Below the pieces are notes generated by a model. The model made no database searches. It was given only the letters and a program-made list of their open reading frames with translations, and was not told the origin of the DNA. DNA of 7,741 bases from an uncultured Lachnospiraceae bacterium (GTDB taxonomy: Bacteria > Bacillota > Clostridia > Lachnospirales > Lachnospiraceae), in the NCBI GenBank assembly GCA_910577765.1, contig CAJTOV010000166.1:1-7741 (forward strand), given 5' to 3'. The translations under genes and the position numbers were made by a program. Shown here in pieces: positions 1-5,357 of this stretch; the first letter of the stretch is position 1, and each line of letters opens with the position of its first letter.

Positions 1-30
1 CTCTCATATTTTTTCCAAAAACCAACCAAT

Positions 31-39
31 AGGAGGTGA
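31..39 (+). promoter_or_regulatory. Consensus ribosome binding site of the small terminase gene
   Basis: AGGAGGTGA is a full-length match to the anti-Shine-Dalgarno end of 16S rRNA, placed 9 nt (counted from AGGAGG) before the ATG at 46. It fixes the start of the first gene. The 30 bases before it are AT-rich with no recognisable gene or promoter; any late promoter lies outside the window. Confidence 0.9.
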
Positions 40-45
40 TCCAGC

Positions 46-822
46 ATGGCCAGGGCACCAGACCCAAGGGCAGAGCAGGCTAAGGAACTGTACCTTGCAG
101 GCAAAAAACTGGTAGAGATAGCGAAACACCTGGATCTGCCGGAGGGAACGGTCCGCCGCTGGAAATGCACCTATAAATGGGGAGAAGAAAAAAGCGAACG
201 CTCGGATAGAAAAAGCGAACGGGGCGCCCAGCCCGGAAACAGGAACAGCTCCGGCGGGCCGCCGGGCAATAAGAAAGCAGTCACTACGGGAGAGTTTGAG
301 ACTCTCCTTTTTGATTGCCTGGATGACGAGGAAAAGCGCCTTGTGGCGTCAGTCCCGGCAGACAAGCAGCGGCTCCTTCTCCAGGAGATCCAGCTCCTCA
401 CTGTCCGGGAACGGCGGATGCTGAAACGGATAGAAGCCATAAAGGAATCTGTGGAGAGCCTGGCCAGTGGGGAGCCGGCTGACGGCATGACTCTGGTAAG
501 CCGCAGGTATGGTACAGAGAAGGATAAGGAAACGGACTTAAAGGAATACCGGGGAAAGCTGGGACAGATCCAGGCCATAGAAGAGGCCCTGACCCGTGTC
601 CAGGCCAGGAAGCAGAGGGCGGTTGAGTCCCTGCATAAGTTCGGCTTTGACGATTCCCAGCTTCAGATCGAGACCAGAAAGCTTGAACTGGCAGCCAGGG
701 CCAGAGGGGATCTGGATGACGGCGGAGATGAGCCGGACGACGGATTCCTGGACGCGCTGAAAGGCCAGGAAGACTGGAAGGAATGGAACCAGGAGGATGA
801 AGAGGAGAAAACCGGTATTTAA
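46..822 (+). CDS. terS: Phage terminase small subunit, PBSX/XtmA type
   Basis: Predicted DNA-recognition subunit of the packaging motor (258 aa): it binds the packaging site on phage DNA and hands it to the large subunit. Residues 8-45 form a helix-turn-helix typical of the PBSX-type small terminase N-terminus (RAEQAKELYLAGKKLVEIAK, then TVRRWK near 35-40). Residues 46-82 are a polar linker with the repeated P-G-N motif (PGNRN, PGNKK) common in this family. Residues 84-220 are strongly helical and charged, suited to the oligomerisation core. The tail (223-258) is very acidic. The start is set by the consensus ribosome binding site at 31. The 3' end overlaps the large subunit gene by 26 nt, the usual terS-terL arrangement. 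Family assignment rests on motif recognition and gene order. Confidence 0.93.
   Translation: MARAPDPRAEQAKELYLAGKKLVEIAKHLDLPEGTVRRWKCTYKWGEEKSERSDRKSERGAQPGNRNSSGGPPGNKKAVTTGEFETLLFDCLDDEEKRLVASVPADKQRLLLQEIQLLTVRERRMLKRIEAIKESVESLASGEPADGMTLVSRRYGTEKDKETDLKEYRGKLGQIQAIEEALTRVQARKQRAVESLHKFGFDDSQLQIETRKLELAARARGDLDDGGDEPDDGFLDALKGQEDWKEWNQEDEEEKTGI
189..221 (+). repeat. Two-copy 12-bp direct repeat inside terS (possible packaging-site element)
   Basis: AAAAAGCGAACG occurs at 189-200 and again at 210-221, so the copies are offset by 21 bp, close to two helical turns. In protein it encodes KSER-SDR-KSER in the linker just after the HTH domain. Packaging (pac) sites of several headful phages lie within or beside the small terminase gene and can contain repeated boxes, so a TerS-binding role is possible. 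A purely coding explanation (low-complexity charged linker) is at least as likely. The repeat is seen directly; the role is a guess. Confidence 0.4.
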
Positions 823-2101
823 ATTCAGCCCCTTTTCCCGGAGGCAGCGCCAGGTGATGAACTGGTGGATGGAGAACAGCCCGGTGAAGAACTGTGACGG
901 TATCATAGCGGACGGCGCGATCCGGTCCGGCAAGACCGTGGCCATGTCCCTGGGATTTGTTTTCTGGGCCATGGAGACCTTTGACGGGCAGAACTTTATC
1001 ATGGCAGGCAAGACCATTAGCTCCTTCAAGCGGAATGTACTGCAGAATTTAAAGCTGATGCTCACCAGCCGGGGGTATCACTGGAAACACCATCTGTCCG
1101 GCGAGACACCCAACATGCTGGAGGTTACCCGGAAAGGGCGGACAAACTACTTTTACATGTTCGGCGGCAAGGATGAAGCTGCCCAGGACCTGGTCCAGGG
1201 TATTACGGCTGCCGGGGCCTTTTTTGATGAAGTGGCCCTGATGCCGGAGTCCTTTGTCAACCAGGCTACGGGCAGGTGTTCCGTTGCGGGCAGTAAGTTC
1301 TGGTTTAACTGCAACCCGGCAGGCCCCATGCACTGGTTCAAGACCGGGTGGATTGACAAGAAACGGGAGAAAAGGCTGGTATATCTGCACTTTACCATGG
1401 AGGACAACTTAAGCCTGGATGAAAAGATCAAGGCCAGGTACCGCAGCATGTATGCCGGCGTATTCTTCCTGCGTTACATAAAGGGGCTGTGGGCCGTGGC
1501 AGAGGGCCTGGTCTACACCATGTGTACAGATGCCAACTATTACACTGACGAAGAGCGCCAGCCGGGTTTAAGGTCCACTGCTGCCAGGTATATTGCTGTA
1601 GACTACGGCACCACCAATCCGTGCGTGTTCCTGGAGATCTGGGACGACGGACAGACAGTCTGGGTGGACCGGGAGTACCGCTGGGACAGCCGGTCAGAGG
1701 AAGCCAGGCGCAGGGGAAGTCCCCAGAAGACAGACGCCCAGTATGCCGGTGACATGTCTGCATTTATGGGGACAGCCCCGGAGGACCAGTGCCCGGTAAT
1801 CGTGGACCCTTCCGCAGCCTCCTTTATCACGGAGCTGCGGGGCCGGGGATTCTATGTGATCCCTGCGGACAATGAGGTGCTGGACGGAATCCGCATGACA
1901 TCCACGCTGCTGGCCCAGGGAAACATCATGATAAACAGGGCCTGCAAAGGCCTGGCAGCGGAAATGCAGACCTATGCGTGGGATGACAAGGCCGCGGAGC
2001 GCGGGGAGGAAAAGCCGGTGAAGCAGGCAGATCACGGCTGTGACGCCCTCCGCTATTTTGTCAAAACGAAAATACCCAGCTGGAGGACAGGAGCAGCATG
2101 A
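797..2101 (+). CDS. terL: Phage terminase large subunit, PBSX type (ATPase and nuclease)
   Basis: Packaging motor ATPase and headful/cos nuclease, 434 aa, normal length for the family. N-terminal ATPase: Walker A around 40-47 (GAIRSGKT, Lys46), Walker B at 141-145 (AFFDE, Asp144-Glu145), and an NCNP motif at 171-174 in the coupling region. C-terminal RNase H-like nuclease: Asp269 in YIAVDYGTTNP, Asp337 in VIVDPSA, and Asp412/Asp416 in DHGCDALRY fit the acidic metal-binding residues. Nothing is truncated or mutated among the key residues. The ATG at 797 starts inside terS; AGGAGG at 791-796 abuts it with no spacer, which is poor geometry, so translation probably depends on coupling to terS. 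The N-terminus (MKRRKPVFKFSPFSRRQRQV) matches the family pattern as I remember it, supporting this start. It ends in a TGA that overlaps the portal start. Confidence 0.96.
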   Translation: MKRRKPVFKFSPFSRRQRQVMNWWMENSPVKNCDGIIADGAIRSGKTVAMSLGFVFWAMETFDGQNFIMAGKTISSFKRNVLQNLKLMLTSRGYHWKHHLSGETPNMLEVTRKGRTNYFYMFGGKDEAAQDLVQGITAAGAFFDEVALMPESFVNQATGRCSVAGSKFWFNCNPAGPMHWFKTGWIDKKREKRLVYLHFTMEDNLSLDEKIKARYRSMYAGVFFLRYIKGLWAVAEGLVYTMCTDANYYTDEERQPGLRSTAARYIAVDYGTTNPCVFLEIWDDGQTVWVDREYRWDSRSEEARRRGSPQKTDAQYAGDMSAFMGTAPEDQCPVIVDPSAASFITELRGRGFYVIPADNEVLDGIRMTSTLLAQGNIMINRACKGLAAEMQTYAWDDKAAERGEEKPVKQADHGCDALRYFVKTKIPSWRTGAA

Positions 2102-3630
2102 GCAGAAAACACATATCCCGCCGCAGGGAGGCGGGCACACCGCCGAATCACACACAGCCCAATAATACACACCAGGCGCCCGTCACCACGATGGACGCCT
2201 TTTCCAATCCTGCGGCCCGGATCGGCTTCGGGACCATGGACCTTCTGCAGGCCACGGAGTACCCGGTGACCCGGCTCACCCAGAATTACCAGCTTCTGAC
2301 CAGTCTGTACCGGGACAACTGGATCGTGCAGAATATTGTGGCCACGATCCCCAATGACATCGTGCGGAAGTGGTACACTCTCCGCTCCGGTGTCACGCCG
2401 GAGTGCATGGACCAGATGGCCCGCCTGGAGCGGAGTACCCAGTTGCGCAGGAAGCTGCTTCTGGGCATGTACTGGGGCAGGCTTTACGGCGGGGCGGCAG
2501 GCCTCATCCTGGTCCGTGGCCAGGATGACCTAAGCCGGCCCCTGGATCTGGATGCGGTGCTGCCGGGAAGCTTCCTGGGGCTCCAGATCCTGGACCGGTG
2601 GAGTGGTGTGTATCCGGAGATGGAACTGGTGACAGACCCTTCCGATCCGGACTTTGGACTGCCGGCATTCTACACGGTCCGGGAGGAGGCCAGCGGGCAG
2701 ATGGTGGCCAGGGTGCACCACAGCCGGATCCTGCGGTTCATCGGCAGGGAACTTCCCTGGCAGGAGCAGGTGACGGAGCTTTACTGGGGTGAAAGCGAGA
2801 TCGAGGCTGTGTACAGTGAGGTGGTGAAACGGGACAATGTCTCCGGCAACATTGCAGCCCTGACCTTCCGGGCCAATGTGAACTATATGGAGTCGGACGG
2901 CCTGGACCAGCTTCTGGGCACGGCCAACACGGAAATGCAGCGCCGTTTCTGGAACATGATGCAGGCCCAGGCAGTGATGGAAAGCAATTTCGGTACCCGG
3001 ATCGTCAACAGGGGGGATGCCATCCACAATACCCAGTACACCTTTACCGGGCTGCCGGATGTGTATGACCGGGTGATGATGGACGTGGCCGGGGCTGCCA
3101 GGACGCCGGTGACCAAGCTGTTCGGCAGGTCGGCGGCAGGGCTCAATTCCACCGGGGAGGATGACCTTCAGAACTATTACGATTACATTGACGGCCTGCG
3201 GGAAAATGAATTCCGCCCCATGATCGAGCGGCTGCTGCCCATTATGGCGCTGTCGGCCTGGGGAGAGATCCCGGATGACCTGGATATTGACTTCCCGCCC
3301 ATGTGGACGCCGGATGCAAAGGAGATCGCGGAGATTGCGGAGCGGAAAACTGGCGCGGTGATCAGTGCCTACCAGAATGACCTTCTGGATGCGGGTACGG
3401 CCATGGAGGAGCTGCAGGCACTGGCAGACGAGACGGGGATTTTCGGAAAGATTTCCGACGAGAGTATAGAGGCCGGAAGGGGACAGACCTACACAAAGAG
3501 CCGGATGCTGGCAGACCCCATGGCAGGGCTGGAGATGGGGGCCGGGCCGGACCAGGCGGAAGAGGAGGCAGAAGCAGATGAAAACGGGGAAGAAGACGGG
3601 GATGGAAAGGATAAGGCTGAAAAACAGTAA
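2098..3630 (+). CDS. Phage portal protein, DUF1073 family
   Basis: Portal protein (510 aa): forms the ring at one capsid vertex through which DNA is packaged and ejected, and docks TerL. The DUF1073 signature starts near residue 32 (MDAFSNPAARIGFGT, then ATEYPVTRLTQNYQLL and LYRDNWIVQNIV), followed by a long mixed core with GAAGLILV near 140, an IHNTQYTF segment near 310, and AGAARTPVTKLFGRSAAGLN, the conserved portal region. Residues ~486-510 are a highly acidic tail. Start chosen at the ATGA overlap with terL, with AGGAG at 2089-2093. An alternative start at Met32 (2191) would match the family N-terminus better but has no ribosome binding site. Databases sometimes label DUF1073 proteins 'anti-CBASS Acb1 family'; I see no paired HxT phosphoesterase motifs here, so portal is the right call. 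Confidence 0.92.
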   Translation: MSRKHISRRREAGTPPNHTQPNNTHQAPVTTMDAFSNPAARIGFGTMDLLQATEYPVTRLTQNYQLLTSLYRDNWIVQNIVATIPNDIVRKWYTLRSGVTPECMDQMARLERSTQLRRKLLLGMYWGRLYGGAAGLILVRGQDDLSRPLDLDAVLPGSFLGLQILDRWSGVYPEMELVTDPSDPDFGLPAFYTVREEASGQMVARVHHSRILRFIGRELPWQEQVTELYWGESEIEAVYSEVVKRDNVSGNIAALTFRANVNYMESDGLDQLLGTANTEMQRRFWNMMQAQAVMESNFGTRIVNRGDAIHNTQYTFTGLPDVYDRVMMDVAGAARTPVTKLFGRSAAGLNSTGEDDLQNYYDYIDGLRENEFRPMIERLLPIMALSAWGEIPDDLDIDFPPMWTPDAKEIAEIAERKTGAVISAYQNDLLDAGTAMEELQALADETGIFGKISDESIEAGRGQTYTKSRMLADPMAGLEMGAGPDQAEEEAEADENGEEDGDGKDKAEKQ

Positions 3631-3637
3631 AGCCGGC

Positions 3638-3643
3638 AGGAGG
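3638..3643 (+). promoter_or_regulatory. Ribosome binding site of the MuF-ART gene
   Basis: AGGAGG 8 nt before the ATG at 3652. It decides between this start and an ATG at 3645 in another frame, which lies too close and opens only a short, meaningless frame. Confidence 0.85.
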
Positions 3644-3651
3644 AATGCAGT

Positions 3652-5109
3652 ATGCCGAAGCTGATCCGCCCGCCGGAGAACGGGGACGTGACGGCCTTTA
3701 TGCGGATGCTGTTTCTGCGGACGGAGCGGGAGCTGGTGAAGGAGATCACCCGGAAACGGAATGCCGGTTATGTGGATTACGCGGAGGTGGCAGCGCTGGA
3801 GCGGGTACAGAAGATTCTCCAGAACATGGTGGATGAGTCCTGGGCCTATGTGCCGGTGATGGTGGAAAAGATTTTTTACCATTCAGAAGGGGCTGCAGCC
3901 GGATACGCAGGCGCCAGGACGCTCTCAGCCGCCCAGACAGCCGTCGTCCAGCAGCTGTCCAACAATCTGCTGGGTGAGATCGCGGAAGCCTCGGAAACAG
4001 CCATGGAGAGCGCACGGAGGTTCTTTACCATCGCACGTCTGGAGGCGGACCCGTTTCGGGAAACTGCCCTGCGTCAGGTGCTGGCAAAGGAGGCAGCCGG
4101 TTCCGGGTGGACGGGGGCCAGTAAAAAAATGCTTCAGGACATGCAGAACAAAGGAATAACAGCCTTTGTTGACAAGGCAGGGAGGGAATGGTCCCTGCAG
4201 GCCTACGGAAATATGGCGGTCCGGACTACAGCACGGCAGGCCCAGGTGGCAGCTATCCTGACCGCGGATGACCATGACCTCTGGCAGATCGTAAAGATTG
4301 GGAGCACCTGCCCCGTATGTGCTGCCCTGGAGGGCCGTGTGTATTCGAAGAGCGGGACAAATCCAGATTACCCGCCCCTGACCCTGGCCTTTGGCAAGGT
4401 GGACCCGGCAGGGGCGGATGATTTGACGAATACATACTTAAACATCCATCCGAACTGCCTGCACAGTCTCATTCGCTATACAACTGTTGGAAAGACAGAG
4501 AAGCAGATCCAGCGCGACAAGGATTTCTCCAGCCCTGAAAAGAACCCACTGGACCGTGACCCGCGGACGAAGAAGCAGATAGCAGCTTATAGGGAGAAGG
4601 AGCGGAACCGGCAGAGGCTGATCCGGGAGAAACGGAAAAAGGCAGTTGAAAAGAGTGCCACTTCTGGTATAATTAAATTAACGGATAATGAGCAGTATGC
4701 GTTGAACAGATATCTTAGCAGTGAATCATATGCATTAAATGATAAGCTGAGACGAACACTAAAACCATCAGAGGAAGAAATTAGATGGATGGATGATCTG
4801 GATTCGGCACTTGATAAAATGCCAGAATATCATGGAACGCTATATCGGTCGGTTTCTGATTTTGGACTTGATGATGTGAATACGTTTATCCATTCACATG
4901 TGGTTGGAGAATCAAAAATATTTGAATCATATTTATCCAGCTCTAAAGCAGTATATGATGAAAACTTTCCGGTTCAATATATAATAAAATCAAAACATGG
5001 AAAAGATATCAGACAATACAGCCAGGAACAAGAGATTTTATTTAAGCGTAAAAGTGAATTTCTGATAACAAAAATTGAGGGAAATGTGATTTATATGGAG
5101 GAATTGTGA
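3652..5109 (+). CDS. MuF-type minor capsid/head morphogenesis protein fused to an ADP-ribosyltransferase toxin domain
   Basis: A 485-aa two-part protein. Residues ~1-280 resemble the SPP1 gp7/MuF and clostridial minor-capsid families: a helical N-terminal half, the segment GITAFVDKAGREWSLQAYGN (169-188), and a Cys/His cluster C220-P-V-C223 ... H266-P-N-C269-L-H271 likely to bind zinc. Such proteins sit at the portal inside the head. Residues 281-335 are a very basic helical linker. Residues ~340-485 are an ART domain: YALNRYLSSESYALNDKLRR (349-368), Arg399 in LYRS, the Ser cluster 429-431 (YLSSSK), and E459-Q-E461 in SQEQEILF. This is the R-S-E class, and ExE usually means arginine as acceptor. 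The order after terminase and portal is normal for MuF; the ART tail is the extra. Base composition falls sharply at the domain boundary (~65 % to ~34 % GC). The 3' end overlaps the next gene. Fusion and family are well supported; target and delivery are inferred. Confidence 0.9.
   Translation: MPKLIRPPENGDVTAFMRMLFLRTERELVKEITRKRNAGYVDYAEVAALERVQKILQNMVDESWAYVPVMVEKIFYHSEGAAAGYAGARTLSAAQTAVVQQLSNNLLGEIAEASETAMESARRFFTIARLEADPFRETALRQVLAKEAAGSGWTGASKKMLQDMQNKGITAFVDKAGREWSLQAYGNMAVRTTARQAQVAAILTADDHDLWQIVKIGSTCPVCAALEGRVYSKSGTNPDYPPLTLAFGKVDPAGADDLTNTYLNIHPNCLHSLIRYTTVGKTEKQIQRDKDFSSPEKNPLDRDPRTKKQIAAYREKERNRQRLIREKRKKAVEKSATSGIIKLTDNEQYALNRYLSSESYALNDKLRRTLKPSEEEIRWMDDLDSALDKMPEYHGTLYRSVSDFGLDDVNTFIHSHVVGESKIFESYLSSSKAVYDENFPVQYIIKSKHGKDIRQYSQEQEILFKRKSEFLITKIEGNVIYMEEL
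4646..4673 (+). promoter_or_regulatory. Near-consensus sigma-A promoter at the MuF/ART junction
   Basis: TTGAAA at 4646-4651 (5 of 6 to the -35 consensus), a 16-nt spacer, and a perfect TATAAT at 4668-4673 preceded by TG at 4665-4666, making an extended -10. Transcription would begin near 4680, inside the ART coding region, and read into the small cysteine-protein gene at 5109. No other stretch I checked on the + strand comes close. It coincides with the switch from GC-rich to AT-rich DNA. AT-rich coding sequence can yield such matches by chance, so function is not proven. Confidence 0.5.
4669..5109 (+). other. AT-rich ADP-ribosyltransferase module (C-terminal domain of the MuF fusion)
   Basis: Sub-feature covering residues ~340-485. 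By hand count, 4681-5100 has 142 G+C in 420 bases (34 %), with AT-rich codons such as ATA, AAA and TTA frequent; the block 3661-3720 of the same gene has 39 in 60 (65 %). The domain is complete: the helical lead-in with the LR motif, Arg (399), Ser (429-431) and ExE (459-461) elements of the ADPrib_exo_Tox-like fold are all present and in order. The composition change argues that it came from a low-GC source and was joined to a resident MuF gene. Confidence 0.8.
5097..5101 (+). promoter_or_regulatory. Ribosome binding site of the small cysteine-rich gene
   Basis: GGAGG lies inside the last codons of the MuF-ART gene, 7 nt before ATG 5109 and 4 nt before GTG 5106. The spacing favours the ATG. 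Confidence 0.7.
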
Positions 5110-5309
5110 TGGGAGAAGGACTATATTCCGACCGCAGATGGCACGATAATCCTATGCCGAGATCGAGCCTGTGTGGGAAATGCAAATATTGGCGCGGCTT
5201 TTTAAAATGCGACAAATATGAGCAGGGAATTCCCGGGGAAATCAGGCGAAAGTCTTATTCTGGTACAGAAGATTTTGATGAAAATTACTGCCCATACCGG
5301 GTGTCCTGA
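5109..5309 (+). CDS. Small four-cysteine protein, candidate immunity or partner of the ART toxin
   Basis: Predicted 66-aa soluble protein, not assigned to a named family. It has Cys22-x2-Cys25, Cys34 and Cys61, with the core LCGKCKYWRGFLKCDKYEQG followed by IPGEIR. This arrangement suggests a small metal-binding fold. I recall small Bacillota proteins with a similar Cys pattern and a G-I-P-x-E-I motif, but cannot verify that here. No signal peptide or membrane segment. The ATG overlaps the toxin stop by one base (TGATG), so translation is tightly coupled; GTG at 5106 is the alternative start. GC content is about 45 %, between the ART domain and the phage backbone. Position immediately after a toxin domain is where immunity genes of polymorphic toxins are usually found, hence the suggestion. 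It could equally be a phage head accessory protein. Confidence 0.75.
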   Translation: MGEGLYSDRRWHDNPMPRSSLCGKCKYWRGFLKCDKYEQGIPGEIRRKSYSGTEDFDENYCPYRVS

Positions 5310-5327
5310 CGGATGCCTGGTATTTTT
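5294..5327 (+). terminator. Rho-independent terminator overlapping the end of the small cysteine gene
   Basis: ATACCGGGTGTCC (5294-5306) can pair over all 13 positions with GGATGCCTGGTAT (5311-5323), including three G-U pairs, across a four-base TGAC loop that contains the stop codon. A run of T follows (5323-5327). It works only on the + strand. It lies between the toxin/small-protein pair and the next head gene, an odd place for a terminator in a late operon unless it is partial or overridden by antitermination. Confidence 0.6.
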
Positions 5328-5343
5328 ATACCCATTTGCTTAG

Positions 5344-5350
5344 AAAGGAG
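5344..5350 (+). promoter_or_regulatory. Ribosome binding site deciding the DUF2213 gene start
   Basis: AAAGGAG ends 7 nt before ATG 5358. The same frame is open to an ATG at 5313, but that one has no ribosome binding site, falls in the terminator hairpin, and would add 15 residues (MPGIFIPICLERRST) unlike the family N-terminus. Confidence 0.85.
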
Positions 5351-5357
5351 ATCCACA

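Noticed and set aside
1353..1385. TTGACA followed by TGGTATATC in terL, resembling a promoter
   Set aside because: The spacer between the hexamers is 21 nt, too long, and the -10 matches only 4 of 6.
2530..3882. A 450-codon open frame on the minus strand across the portal and the start of the MuF gene
   Set aside because: It mirrors GC-rich codons of well-supported + strand genes, gives a His/Pro/Leu-rich translation with no domain, spans two genes and has no ribosome binding site context.
4771..4791. Internal start at Met380 (ATG 4789, GAGGAA upstream) for a free ART protein
   Set aside because: Spacing is long (12 nt) and the product would lack the helical lead-in (349-368) that ART domains need, so a functional product is unlikely.
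5319..5332. Short palindrome GGTAT-TTTT-ATACC as a separate hairpin or operator
   Set aside because: Only 5 bp of stem with no T-run after it. The longer 13-bp stem at 5294-5323 uses the same left arm and is a better explanation, though the two could compete as alternative structures.
5313..5357. A 15-residue N-terminal extension of the DUF2213 protein from ATG 5313
   Set aside because: No ribosome binding site, overlaps the terminator, and ATG 5358 has a well-spaced AAAGGAG and matches the family N-terminus.
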